A stretch of 48,395 bases of DNA from an uncultured Lachnospiraceae bacterium (lineage in GTDB: Bacteria; Bacillota; Clostridia; Lachnospirales; Lachnospiraceae): the NCBI GenBank assembly GCA_900546495.1, contig URDN01000016.1:1-48395 (forward strand), in the 5' to 3' direction. The translations under genes were made by a program, and so were the position numbers. Shown piece by piece: positions 16,459-24,727 of this stretch. The notes beneath the pieces were generated by a model. It saw nothing but the letters and a program-made list of their open reading frames with translations, was not told the origin of the DNA and made no database searches. The stretch's first letter is position 1, and every line of letters begins with the position of its first letter.

Positions 16459-18216
16459 ATGACGCAGGAGATTATGACTTTTATTAATGACAACATATTT
16501 GGTGTCTGGTTTCTGATAGGTGCCGCATTAGTATTCTGGATGCAGGCAGGTTTCGCAATGGTGGAGGCAGGTTTCACCAGAGCAAAAAATACCGGTAACA
16601 TTTTGATGAAGAATTTGATGGACTTTTGTATTGGTACTGTAATGTTCATACTGATTGGTTTTTCCTTCTTACTTGGTGAAGATGCGTTAGGATTTATCGG
16701 AAAACCGGGATTTGATCTTTTCTCATCCTACAGTAATTTCAGTTTTTCAAGTTTCGTATTTAACTTAGTATTTTGTGCTACCACAGCAACCATCGTTTCC
16801 GGTGCTATGGCAGAGAGAACAAAATTTTTATCCTATTGTATTTATTCCGGAGTAATCTCTGCATTGATTTACCCGATTGAAGCACACTGGATCTGGGGCG
16901 GCGGCTGGTTAGCACAGCTTGGCTTCCATGATTTTTCAGGATCCTGTGCAATTCATATGGTTGGTGGTGTCAGCGCACTGATTGGTGCATGGCTTCTTGG
17001 ACCACGTATCGGTAAATTTACAAAAGACGAGAATGGCAAGATCAGAAAAGTAAATGCTATTCCGGGACATAACCTTGCACTTGGCTGCCTTGGATGTTTC
17101 ATTCTCTGGTTTGGCTGGTATGGTTTCAACGGCGCAGCAGCAACAAGTATTGAGCAGTTAGGTTCTATTTTCCTTACAACAACCATTTCACCGGCAGTTG
17201 CAACGGTTGTTTGTATGATATTTACATGGTTAAAATATGGTAAACCTGATGTATCCATGTGCCTGAATGCTTCTTTGGCAGGTTTGGTAGCAATCACAGC
17301 TCCTTGTGATGTTACAGATGCAACAGGTTCTATCGTAATCGGTGCTGTAGCAGGTTTATTAGTAGTATTTGGTGTATGGCTTCTTGATTATAAGTTACAT
17401 GTTGATGATCCGGTTGGTGCCGTAGCCGTTCACTTTATGAATGGTATCTGGGGTACATTTGCAGTAGGTCTTTTCGCTACAAACACAGCTCCGGGTTATG
17501 CAATCGCAGATAAAAACGGAAATGAGCTTGTCGGTCTGTTCTATGGCGGCGGCGTAAAATTATTAGGTCTGCAGTGCCTTGGTATCATAACCGTTCTGGC
17601 ATGGGCAGCAGTTACAATTACAATTACATTCCTTGTAATTCGTGCAACAATCGGTCTTCGTGTCAGCGAAGAAGAAGAAATCATTGGTCTGGATCAGACA
17701 GAACATGGTCTTGCAAGCGCTTATGCAGACTTTGCATTAACATCCAGTATCAACAACTTCTCATCTGCTACTCCGGTTAAACTTCCGAAAAATGCAGTAC
17801 CAATCGATGAGGCTGTTCCGGTACAGGTTCGTACTCCGGATCCATCTATTGCAACTGGCAGCGATGTAAGTATTACAAAGATTACAATCTATGCAAAACA
17901 GAGCAGATTCGATGCCCTCAACGAGGCAATGGCTGCAATTGGTATCAATGGTATGACCGTTACAAATGTACTTGGCTGTGGCGCTCAGCACGGCAGAACA
18001 AGCAAATACCGTGGTGTTACCATGGATATGAACTTACTGCCTAAGATTCAGGTTGATATCGTAGTAAGTAAAGTTTCTCCTAGAACTGTTATTGAAGCTG
18101 CCAAGAAAGCACTGTATACCGGTCATATCGGTGATGGTAAGATCTTCGTATACAACGTAGAAAATGCAATCAAGATCAGTACCGGTGCAGAAGGTTACGA
18201 TGCACTTCAGGACTAA
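16459..18216 (+). CDS. amt: Ammonium transporter fused to a C-terminal P-II (GlnK-like) domain
   Basis: A 585-residue fusion. Residues 1 to about 420 form an Amt/MEP/Rh channel with about eleven membrane segments: FWMQAGFAMVEAGF, HWIWGGGWLAQLGFHDFSGSCAIHMVGG and DPVGAVAVHFMNGIWG carry the conserved residues of the pore, including the twin histidines. After a linker of about 55 residues, residues 475-585 form a P-II domain: KITIYAKQSRFDALNEAMAAIGINGMTVTNVLGCG, a T-loop GRTSKYRGVTMDMNLLPK, then GDGKIFVYNVENAIKISTGAEG. The T-loop tyrosine that is uridylylated in GlnB/GlnK is a methionine here, so control is probably by nucleotides or 2-oxoglutarate only. Normally the two proteins are separate and GlnK plugs the channel; here regulator and channel are tethered. 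Confidence 0.92.
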   Translation: MTQEIMTFINDNIFGVWFLIGAALVFWMQAGFAMVEAGFTRAKNTGNILMKNLMDFCIGTVMFILIGFSFLLGEDALGFIGKPGFDLFSSYSNFSFSSFVFNLVFCATTATIVSGAMAERTKFLSYCIYSGVISALIYPIEAHWIWGGGWLAQLGFHDFSGSCAIHMVGGVSALIGAWLLGPRIGKFTKDENGKIRKVNAIPGHNLALGCLGCFILWFGWYGFNGAAATSIEQLGSIFLTTTISPAVATVVCMIFTWLKYGKPDVSMCLNASLAGLVAITAPCDVTDATGSIVIGAVAGLLVVFGVWLLDYKLHVDDPVGAVAVHFMNGIWGTFAVGLFATNTAPGYAIADKNGNELVGLFYGGGVKLLGLQCLGIITVLAWAAVTITITFLVIRATIGLRVSEEEEIIGLDQTEHGLASAYADFALTSSINNFSSATPVKLPKNAVPIDEAVPVQVRTPDPSIATGSDVSITKITIYAKQSRFDALNEAMAAIGINGMTVTNVLGCGAQHGRTSKYRGVTMDMNLLPKIQVDIVVSKVSPRTVIEAAKKALYTGHIGDGKIFVYNVENAIKISTGAEGYDALQD

Positions 18217-18302
18217 CTGTAAAAGGCAATAGTAGTAATAATAAGCTGATACAATTTCAGTAATTTAGTAATTCTTCAAAATCCTTATATAAAACCTTAA
18301 CG

Positions 18303-18346
18303 AAAAAGCAGATGCTTCGGATTTTTGTCTGGAACATCTGTTTTTT
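18303..18346. terminator. Bidirectional terminator between amt and LysR
   Basis: The arms 18303-18314 and 18335-18346 form a 12-bp stem with A-rich and T-rich bases, ending in six T on the plus strand and five U on the minus side. It lies between converging genes and can serve both. Confidence 0.8.
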
Positions 18347-18355
18347 ATCGTAGAT

Positions 18356-19249
18356 CTAAATTTTATCATGAATCAAAAGTTCAAGCAGACGATGTGCAGC
18401 CATGCTCATGGGATGAGTCTGATCATACACAATGCTGACCTGGCGGGTAGGAAGTGCCTCTCTCAATTTCAAAGAAACTACAGAATTGTTCTGTAATGCA
18501 TCCGTAACCATTGGCTCAGGAAGAAAAGCAAGTCCAAGCTCATTTTTGACCAGGGGAAGAATTTGATCTGTCGTGGCCGTTTCAATATCCGGGACCAGAC
18601 GCAGACCATGAGAGAAAAAAAGCTCATCATAAAAATGCCGGGTAGCAGTATTCACCCCCAGACAGATAAATGGATAGTTTTTCAATTCAGAAATCGATAA
18701 AATTTTTTGCTGAAGAGGACGGAAGGTAGTTCCTCCGACAAGGATATCCTGAAAAGGCTGCAAATTTACCTGAATCAGCGGTGAAGTAACGGTCAATGGA
18801 GTTGTCACAACTGCGAAATCAATTTCACCGCTTTTGAGAGATTGAATAGCCTGCGGTGTAGAATGATTTGCAATTTTTAGCCGTACTTTTGGATAATCTA
18901 TATGAAACTGACGTAATCGATGCAGAAGATAGATATTCAAAGCGATTTCACTGGCACCGATTGAAATGCTGCCATATTCCAGACTTGCACTTTTCGTCAG
19001 TTCATCTTCCGCAGCCTGCAATTGTGTCATGGCAGCCGATACACGTACATAAAGCTGCTGGCCTTCCGGTGTCAACTGTACGCCTCGGTTGGTGCGCACA
19101 AATAATGTGCACTGGATTTCCTGCTCCAGAGCATTCATGGCCCGCGTAATATTTGGCTGACTGTTGTGGAGTGCATGTGCTGCTTTCGTAAAATTACAGT
19201 ATCTGGCTACATAATAAAAAATTTTGTAATATTCAAAATTTACATTCAT
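18356..19249 (-). CDS. LysR family transcriptional regulator
   Basis: A 297-residue LysR protein. The N-terminal DNA-binding domain is FEYYKIFYYVARYCNFTKAAHALHNSQPNITRAMNALEQEIQCTLFVRTNRGVQLTPEG; the effector domain includes YGSISIGASEIALNIYLLHRLRQFHIDYPKVRLKI. I chose the ATG at 19249 because AGGAG lies 8 nt before it and the protein starts with the usual spacing to the helix-turn-helix. A frame open to 19300 adds 17 unlikely residues. It is divergent from the unrecognised gene at 19412, with a 160-bp region between them, so it may control that gene and the ThrE/DUF1275 genes behind it. Confidence 0.92.
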   Translation of the reverse strand: MNVNFEYYKIFYYVARYCNFTKAAHALHNSQPNITRAMNALEQEIQCTLFVRTNRGVQLTPEGQQLYVRVSAAMTQLQAAEDELTKSASLEYGSISIGASEIALNIYLLHRLRQFHIDYPKVRLKIANHSTPQAIQSLKSGEIDFAVVTTPLTVTSPLIQVNLQPFQDILVGGTTFRPLQQKILSISELKNYPFICLGVNTATRHFYDELFFSHGLRLVPDIETATTDQILPLVKNELGLAFLPEPMVTDALQNNSVVSLKLREALPTRQVSIVYDQTHPMSMAAHRLLELLIHDKI

Positions 19250-19330
19250 AATGAAATCTCCTGTAAAAATGATAGTTGATGACGGAAACAGATATATCAA
19301 AATATTATAATAAGCATGTCAATAATATCT

Positions 19331-19359
19331 TTTACTGATTGCTGATTTCCTATTATAAT
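19331..19359 (+). promoter_or_regulatory. Promoter of the 19.4-22.4 kb genes
   Basis: TTTACT (19331-19336), 17-bp spacer, TATAAT (19354-19359), 52 bp before the ATG at 19412. It lies in the region shared with the divergent LysR gene. Confidence 0.65.
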
Positions 19360-19411
19360 CGACTTGAATAGAAAAAACAACTGTCATAAAAAATGAATAG
19401 GAGATGATTGT

Positions 19412-20209
19412 ATGTCACTTGTTTTACCAAGAGAAGAGGAAGTTGAGAAAATGTTTTCACGCATTCTGGCATCCAGGGATGCATGTGAACGTCTCAGTGA
19501 GACATTTTATAACCATCTGTGTGATGATAATCGTTTTATAGATTCTGATCCGGGACATTTTGCAGAAGTTATGTTAAAAGCATATGAAAATGGTGATGTC
19601 AGTGCGGTTCTGCTGGAATTGTGTAATCGCAGCATGTTTGATCTGCTGAAGGAAGCTTATCTGATTCCAAAGAGATTTCATGGAAAAACAGGGGAAAATC
19701 CGGTTCTGTTGACAGATATCAATGGAAAAGTATTGAATACAAAGCAATCCGTTGTTTCCAGACATGAATATAAGAAATTTCTGGAAATCTATCAGGCGCA
19801 TGTGGCAGCTCCACGTTCGAAACTATATCTGGCAGACGGATATGATATGGTCAGGTACTATACGGAACATATGAATATCGAGGAAAAAAAGGAAAAAAGG
19901 GAACGGGGTATCCTGATTTTATATGCTATGCCAGATACGAAAAAATTACATCTTTCCGAGGCTCAGGCTTATGATGTGGTCTGGAATACTTTTCAGGAGA
20001 TTCAGAAAGCAGCGTATTCTGCAATTGTTTATTATGGACAGGAAACCGGAAGTAAGGCGGGAAAATCTTTTGATGAACTTGGGGTACTGTTACCTATCCA
20101 TCAGTTTGAAAACAGAATGCTTCAGCATTTAAGTATGATCGACGGACTTGTGCTGTCTTGCAGAGAACAGATGATACGGGTAGCTGGTGCGGACAGTCTG
20201 GATTTGTAA
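19412..20209 (+). CDS. Unrecognised soluble protein
   Basis: A 265-residue protein I do not recognise. It has no signal peptide or membrane segment and is rich in charged residues. The start MSLVLPREEEVEKMFSRILASRDACERLSETFYNHLCDD suggests a helical N-terminal part. A middle stretch (YLIPKRFHGKTGENPVLLTDINGKVLNTKQSVVSRHEYKKF) and a C-terminal YYGQETGSKAGKSFDELGVLLPIHQFENRMLQHLSM look well ordered. Codon use is like that of the neighbours, and a promoter and ribosome binding site (AGGAG) precede it, so it is a real gene. It lies divergent from a LysR regulator and 70 bases before thrE, suggesting the genes are expressed together. Confidence 0.8.
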   Translation: MSLVLPREEEVEKMFSRILASRDACERLSETFYNHLCDDNRFIDSDPGHFAEVMLKAYENGDVSAVLLELCNRSMFDLLKEAYLIPKRFHGKTGENPVLLTDINGKVLNTKQSVVSRHEYKKFLEIYQAHVAAPRSKLYLADGYDMVRYYTEHMNIEEKKEKRERGILILYAMPDTKKLHLSEAQAYDVVWNTFQEIQKAAYSAIVYYGQETGSKAGKSFDELGVLLPIHQFENRMLQHLSMIDGLVLSCREQMIRVAGADSLDL

Positions 20210-20226
20210 TCAGATAACAGTGTTTT

Positions 20227-20276
20227 ACTTCTATAAGTGGTGAGTAATAACAAATTTATCTCAGTGGGAGTGCATT
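20227..20276 (+). repeat. 50-bp repeat fragment at the thrE start
   Basis: This segment matches 34755-34804 over 50 bases with about seven mismatches, including the shared AGTGGTGAGTAATAACAA and CTCAGTGGGAGT blocks. The last block supplies the GGGAG ribosome binding site 8 nt before the likely ATG of thrE at 20279. Confidence 0.75.
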
Positions 20277-20278
20277 GT

Positions 20279-21619
20279 ATGTGGACATTCAATGATCAGA
20301 GTATTGTAAAAAAAAATCATATGGATATTTTATGGCACAAATATGCGGATAAATCCGAAGAAAAAACGATTGTCGACGCTGACCTTCCGGCTAAGGCATC
20401 TGTCGTTGGGAGAGTTGGACTTATGATGTTGTCATGTGGGACAGGTGCCTGGCGTGTGCGCAGTTCCATGAATGAGCTGTCGGCTTTGCTGGATATGACA
20501 TGTACCGTGGATATCGGACTGATGTCAATCAATTATACCTGTTTTGATGGAAATGATGCATTCAGTCAGTCGTTATGCCTGACGAATACGGGGGTAAATA
20601 CATCGAAACTGAACCGCTTGGAAAAGTTTGTGATGCATTTTAAAGAACGGGAAATTACAAAAAGCTGTGAAGAAATACATACGATACTTGATAAGATAGA
20701 AGAAATACATGGATTGTATTCACCTGTTACACTGGCAGTCGCAGCAGCATTGGCCTGTGCCTGTTTTACATTTCTGCTTGGCGGTGGCCCCATTGAGATG
20801 CTGTGTGCTTTTGCCGGTGCAGGAATTGGCAATTATATCCGGTGTAAGCTTTCGAAACATCATTATACGCTGTTTTTGTGCATTATTGTGTCAATATCAG
20901 CAGCATGTCTTTCTTATTCTGTTATGCTGAAATTACTGGAGATCTGCTTTGCTGTAAAAGTGGAGCACGAGGCAGGATATATCTGTGCCATGCTTTTTAT
21001 CATACCGGGATTCCCTTTTATTACCAGTGGGATTGATCTGGCAAAACTGGATTTGCGATCCGGAATGGAACGGATGATGTATTCCGTTATTATTATATCG
21101 GTTGCGACTATGACAGCCTGGGTTCTGGCGATGGTACTGGGGTTAAAACCGCTGTCATTTACTACGATGAGCCTTGGACTCTGGCAGTGGATTGTGTTGC
21201 GTATCTGCGCAAGCTTTGGCGGTGTATTCGGATTTTCTGTTATGTTCAACAGTCCATGGAAACTTGCTGTTGCGGCTGGAATAATAGGAGCTGTATCTAA
21301 TACGCTGCGACTGGAAATGCTGGATATCACTTCTGTCCCGGCGCCGGTGGCTGCATTTGCCGGGGCAGTTGCTGCAGGAGTTCTGGCGTCTGCGTTGAAA
21401 AGAATGGTTGGATATCCAAGAATTTCCATTACGGTTCCATCGATTGTAATCATGGTTCCGGGACTGTATCTGTATAAAGCAGTTTATAATCTGGGAAACA
21501 TGGATCTGTCAGCAGCCTCTTCCTGGTTTGCATCAGCTCTTCTGATTATTTTTGCGTTACCGTTAGGGTTGATATTTGCCAGAATTCTTACAGATAAAAC
21601 ATTTCGTTATTGTACCTGA
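20279..21619 (+). CDS. Threonine/serine exporter family membrane protein (ThrE-like, two-domain)
   Basis: A 446-residue membrane protein. Residues 1 to about 260 match the ThrE domain (PF06738): VGRVGLMMLSCGTGAWRVRSSMNELSALL, then about five membrane segments. Residues about 290-440 match the second ThrE_2 domain with another four to five segments (PRISITVPSIVIMVPGLYLYKAVYN). The founding member, ThrE of Corynebacterium, exports threonine and serine; the substrate here is inferred. I prefer the ATG at 20279: GGGAG lies 8 nt upstream. The two GTG codons at 20237 and 20240, in the same frame, lie inside a repeat and add unrelated residues. The gene's last codons are part of a local tandem duplication. 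Confidence 0.85.
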   Translation: MWTFNDQSIVKKNHMDILWHKYADKSEEKTIVDADLPAKASVVGRVGLMMLSCGTGAWRVRSSMNELSALLDMTCTVDIGLMSINYTCFDGNDAFSQSLCLTNTGVNTSKLNRLEKFVMHFKEREITKSCEEIHTILDKIEEIHGLYSPVTLAVAAALACACFTFLLGGGPIEMLCAFAGAGIGNYIRCKLSKHHYTLFLCIIVSISAACLSYSVMLKLLEICFAVKVEHEAGYICAMLFIIPGFPFITSGIDLAKLDLRSGMERMMYSVIIISVATMTAWVLAMVLGLKPLSFTTMSLGLWQWIVLRICASFGGVFGFSVMFNSPWKLAVAAGIIGAVSNTLRLEMLDITSVPAPVAAFAGAVAAGVLASALKRMVGYPRISITVPSIVIMVPGLYLYKAVYNLGNMDLSAASSWFASALLIIFALPLGLIFARILTDKTFRYCT

Positions 21620-21674
21620 TGATTTTGGTTGGGGAAACATTTCGTTATGGTACCTGATGATTTGGATTAGGAGG
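21597..21674 (+). repeat. 38/40-bp tandem duplication across the thrE stop
   Basis: The units 21597-21634 and 21635-21674 are near-identical (both begin AAACATTTCGTTAT and share GTACCTGATGATTT). A third partial unit begins AAACAT at the next ATG. The first copy holds the last codons of thrE. The second ends in AGGAGG, the ribosome binding site of the DUF1275 gene. Confidence 0.9.
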
Positions 21675-21678
21675 AAAC

Positions 21679-22359
21679 ATGAAAAAATTACGGATGCATT
21701 ATTGTTCGAAAAAGCAAATGTCGGAATCGTTTCTGACAGCAGCTTTTCTTTCCGTGTCCGGTGGTTTGCAGGATATGTATACTTATATTTCAAGAGGACA
21801 TGTATTTGCAAATGCACAAACCGGTAATATTGTGCTGCTCAGCCAGCATATTTTTGCGGGAAACTGGGCAGATGTTATGCGATATCTGATGCCGGTACTG
21901 TCTTTTATGTTTGGTGTTGCGGCGGCAACTGAAATTCGTCAGCATTTTCAGAATATAGGCCGAATTCACTGGAGGCAGATTGTCATACTGATAGAAATGA
22001 GCATGTTATTTCTGGTTGGATTTTTACCGGGGAAAATGGATCTGGTGGCAAATGCTTTCGTCTCATTTTCCTGTGCCATGCAGGTACAGACGTTTCGTAA
22101 AGTTGACAGTTATGCATTTGCAAGCACCATGTGTATTGGAAATATCCGCAGCGGAATGGAAGCACTCTGTGCCTATCGTCAGTCACATAATCGCCAGATT
22201 CTGTACAAAGCTTTTCATTATTTTGGAATCATTATTTTATTTGCATTTGGAGCAGGTATTGGCAGTATTCTGATTCCAGTTTTTAACCTGCAAACAATCT
22301 GGTTTTCCAGTTTTTTACTGATGGTTGGATTTTTCCTGATGTTTATTCAGGAAAAATAG
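21679..22359 (+). CDS. DUF1275 (YoaK family) membrane protein
   Basis: A 226-residue membrane protein with about six hydrophobic segments. The start SESFLTAAFLSVSGGLQDMYTYISRGHVFANAQTGNIVLLSQHIFAGNW carries the family's G-x-x-D...TGN pattern, and SCAMQVQTFRKV...YAFASTMCIGNIRSG matches the second half. The biological role of the family is unsettled; transport has been proposed. AGGAGG precedes the ATG at the correct distance. It follows thrE after a short tandem repeat and is probably in the same transcript. Confidence 0.9.
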   Translation: MKKLRMHYCSKKQMSESFLTAAFLSVSGGLQDMYTYISRGHVFANAQTGNIVLLSQHIFAGNWADVMRYLMPVLSFMFGVAAATEIRQHFQNIGRIHWRQIVILIEMSMLFLVGFLPGKMDLVANAFVSFSCAMQVQTFRKVDSYAFASTMCIGNIRSGMEALCAYRQSHNRQILYKAFHYFGIIILFAFGAGIGSILIPVFNLQTIWFSSFLLMVGFFLMFIQEK

Positions 22360-22600
22360 CCAAAAACGTAGAATATAGTGACGAAATATGTGAAAAAATC
22401 ATAAAGTGATGGAAATGTGCTGCAAAATATCGTATACTTGGAAAAGTATGAATCAGAATAAGATTTGGCTGAAAAAATACAGGCAGATCCTTTTCAATCT
22501 GGAGAATGAGGATCTGGGCAAAGCCAAAAACTGATCAGAAAAAACGTACATTCAAAGTCAAAAATGATTTTGAAAAATGAAAATACTTTTGGAGGAAGCG
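22360..22600 (+). other. Gap between DUF1275 gene and tig: hairpin and a possible 28-codon frame
   Basis: No established gene. TATACT (22433-22438) is a plausible -10 without a good -35. An ATG-initiated frame of 28 codons (22448-22534) with helical, charged character reads MNQNKIWLKKYRQILF and continues; its ribosome binding site is weak. CAGATCC/GGATCTG (22484-22490, 22510-22516) form a 7-bp hairpin inside it. The tig ribosome binding site GGAGG is at 22591-22595. Confidence 0.35.
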
Positions 22601-23560
22601 ATGAGCGAGAAAAAAATTCAGGTTACTCTTGGAAATTATAAAGGAGTAGAGGTAAAAAAAGCAGAGATTATCATTACGGAGGAAGAAGTAAAAGCAGAAC
22701 TGGAGCGTGCAAGACAGTATGCGGTAACGACTCAGGACAAAGACGGTGCAGCAGAACTTGGTGACGAGGCAGTCATCGATTTTGTCGGATATATTGACGG
22801 AGAGGCATTTGCAGGCGGAGACGGAACAGATTTCCCATTAAAACTTGGTTCCAATACGTTCATTCCGGGATTTGAAGATCAGTTAGTTGGAGCAAAAAAA
22901 GATGATAACGTAGATGTGGTTGTTACATTCCCGGAAGATTATCATGCAGCAGAGTTTGCAGGAAAAGAAGCTACATTCAAAGTTACGGTAAAAGGTGTCC
23001 GCAGCAGTTTCCTTCCGGAACTTTCCGATGAAGTAGTTCAGAAAATCTCCCAGTGCAAGACCGTTGCAGAGTTTGAGGAGTTTGTAAGAAAATCCATCCA
23101 TGATTTCAAACAGAATCAGGCAGATATGGAGAAAGAAAACAAAGTTCTGGAGCAGATCGTAGAGGCTTCTGAAATCGAAGTTCCACAGGAATTCATCGAT
23201 GAGCGCAAAGAGCAGCTCAAAAATAACCTTCTTGCACAGCTTCGCAATGCAGGAAACACATTTGAGCAGTATCTGCAGTACAACGGATTAACAGAAGAAC
23301 TGTTTGAGGAGTACGCAGCAAAAGATGCACTTTCTATGTTAAAAGGTCAGGCAGTGTTACAGGAAATCGCAAAAGCAGAGGGATTTTCCTATACAGATGA
23401 AGATGTCGATCAGACAATCGCTGCAATGGCAATGTCTTATCAGATGCCGGCAGAGCAGCTGCGTGAGATGATGGGCGAGCGTGGAGTAGCTATGGTTGCT
23501 GAGGATATCCTTTCTAAACAGGCACTTGAGTTTATCGTAAAAGAGGCTGTTGAGGCATAA
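22601..23560 (+). CDS. tig: Trigger factor-like peptidyl-prolyl isomerase lacking the ribosome-docking domain
   Basis: A 319-residue protein matching trigger factor from the FKBP domain onward. The FKBP-type isomerase part (about 45-140) reads GDEAVIDFVGYIDGEAFAGGDGTDFPLKLGSNTFIPGFEDQLVGAKKDD. It is followed by the helical C-terminal chaperone domain (LPELSDEVVQ...). Ordinary trigger factors have about 430 residues and start with a ribosome-binding domain containing a GFRxGKxP loop. That domain is absent, and no coding capacity for it exists upstream. GGAGG lies 5 nt before the ATG at 22601; an ATG at 22577 adds eight residues and does not restore the domain. It is probably a second, ribosome-independent chaperone or isomerase in the cytoplasm. 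Confidence 0.88.
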   Translation: MSEKKIQVTLGNYKGVEVKKAEIIITEEEVKAELERARQYAVTTQDKDGAAELGDEAVIDFVGYIDGEAFAGGDGTDFPLKLGSNTFIPGFEDQLVGAKKDDNVDVVVTFPEDYHAAEFAGKEATFKVTVKGVRSSFLPELSDEVVQKISQCKTVAEFEEFVRKSIHDFKQNQADMEKENKVLEQIVEASEIEVPQEFIDERKEQLKNNLLAQLRNAGNTFEQYLQYNGLTEELFEEYAAKDALSMLKGQAVLQEIAKAEGFSYTDEDVDQTIAAMAMSYQMPAEQLREMMGERGVAMVAEDILSKQALEFIVKEAVEA

Positions 23561-23691
23561 AAATACGGTTGAATTAATAAGCAGGCGCAGGAGTATTATA
23601 CGACATTTGCAAAATAAGATCGGTTGGTTAATTTATGTAAACTGATTTGGAAATGTTTGCATAAATGATTGATGAAAATTAGATAGTAAAC

Positions 23692-23730
23692 AAAGAGATA
23701 TATCATGAAAATGGTGTATCTCTTTATTTC
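23692..23730 (+). terminator. Terminator after tig
   Basis: AAAGAGATA (23692-23700) pairs with TATCTCTTT (23717-23725), a perfect 9-bp stem with a 16-nt loop that can pair further (CAT/ATG), followed by ATTTC. The U tract is short. Confidence 0.6.
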
Positions 23731-23795
23731 ATATCTGCCGATTTTGTGATAAGATAGAAAGGATGAAAATCAGAGGGAAGAAATGCGAGGTTAAT

Positions 23796-24614
23796 ATGAA
23801 AGATCTGATTATCGTTCGTGGCGGTGGGGATATTGCAACCGGAACGATTTATAAATTGAAAAAATGTGGTTTTTCGGTATTGATACTGGAAATCGCACAT
23901 CCATCTGCAATCCGCAGAAATGTGGCATTCAGTGAGGCAGTATATGAAGACCATTCCAAAGTAGAGGATATGGAGTGTTTTCTGGCGAAGGATGAAGATG
24001 AAGCGGAGCGTTTTCTGAAAGAAGATAAGCTGACAATGCTCATTGATCCGAAAGGAAATTGTCTGAAACGCTTCAAGCCGATGGCAGTGGTAGATGCGAT
24101 TCTTGCAAAAAAGAATCTTGGAACCACACGTGATATGGCGCCGATCACGATCGCACTTGGACCGGGCTTTACCGCAGGTCAGGACTGCGATGCTGTCGTT
24201 GAAACTATGCGTGGACATAAACTTGGCAGAGTAATCTATGAAGGAAAAGCCATTGCAAATACCGGTGTTCCAGGAATGATCGGCGGCTATGCGGCAGAGC
24301 GTGTGATTCATGCTCCGGCGGCAGGAATTCTGCACAATATTGCGAAAATTACGGATATTGTAGAAGAAGGACAACCGATCGCATGGATTGAAGGAGCTGA
24401 CGGAACAAGGACAGAAGTTCCGGCAAGTCTTTCCGGTTTGCTCCGAGGATTGATTCGGGAAGGATATCCGGTGACCAAAGGATTTAAGATGGCGGACATT
24501 GATCCACGATTGAACGAATATGAAAATTGTTTTACGATTTCTGACAAAGCAAGATGCATTGCAGGCGGTGTTGTGGAAGCGTATTTTGTCTTAAAACAGC
24601 AATTAGAAAAATAG
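23796..24614 (+). CDS. yqeB: Selenium-dependent molybdenum hydroxylase maturation protein YqeB
   Basis: A 272-residue protein of the EF2563/YqeB family, found with labile-selenium molybdenum hydroxylases such as certain xanthine and purine hydroxylases. Visible motifs: MKDLIIVRGGGDIATGTIYKLKKCGFSVLILE near the start (a Rossmann-like GGGDxATG), VVDAILAKKNLGT, APITIALGPGFTAGQDCDAVVETMRGH and GGYAAERVIHAPAAGILH. Its exact reaction is unknown; cofactor or selenium insertion is proposed. I chose the ATG at 23796 because GAGG lies at good distance; a start at 23763 would add eleven basic residues. It is followed by yqeC after 113 bases. Confidence 0.88.
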   Translation: MKDLIIVRGGGDIATGTIYKLKKCGFSVLILEIAHPSAIRRNVAFSEAVYEDHSKVEDMECFLAKDEDEAERFLKEDKLTMLIDPKGNCLKRFKPMAVVDAILAKKNLGTTRDMAPITIALGPGFTAGQDCDAVVETMRGHKLGRVIYEGKAIANTGVPGMIGGYAAERVIHAPAAGILHNIAKITDIVEEGQPIAWIEGADGTRTEVPASLSGLLRGLIREGYPVTKGFKMADIDPRLNEYENCFTISDKARCIAGGVVEAYFVLKQQLEK

Positions 24615-24649
24615 GCGTAACATGAGCATACACAGTAATTTTGAACAGA

Positions 24650-24699
24650 ACATGCATATCTTATGCTGCCCAAGATCATATACCAAGTCGTATGCATGT
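24650..24699 (+). repeat. Inverted repeat upstream of yqeC
   Basis: ACATGCATA (24650-24658) and TATGCATGT (24691-24699) are perfect 9-bp complements around 32 bases. They could form a leader hairpin or be two half-sites for a regulator; nothing favours one. Confidence 0.45.
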
Positions 24700-24727
24700 T
24701 TAATATGAAATAAAAGGTGATACAACA

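Noticed and set aside
20237..20278. Upstream GTG start for thrE
   Set aside because: These codons lie inside a dispersed repeat and have no ribosome binding site in front; ATG 20279 has one at 8 nt.
23724..24374. Minus-strand open frame (216 codons) opposite yqeB
   Set aside because: Antisense to a well-supported gene, with no recognisable motif; rich in Phe, His and Cys as expected from the reverse of Lys/Glu/Ala codons.
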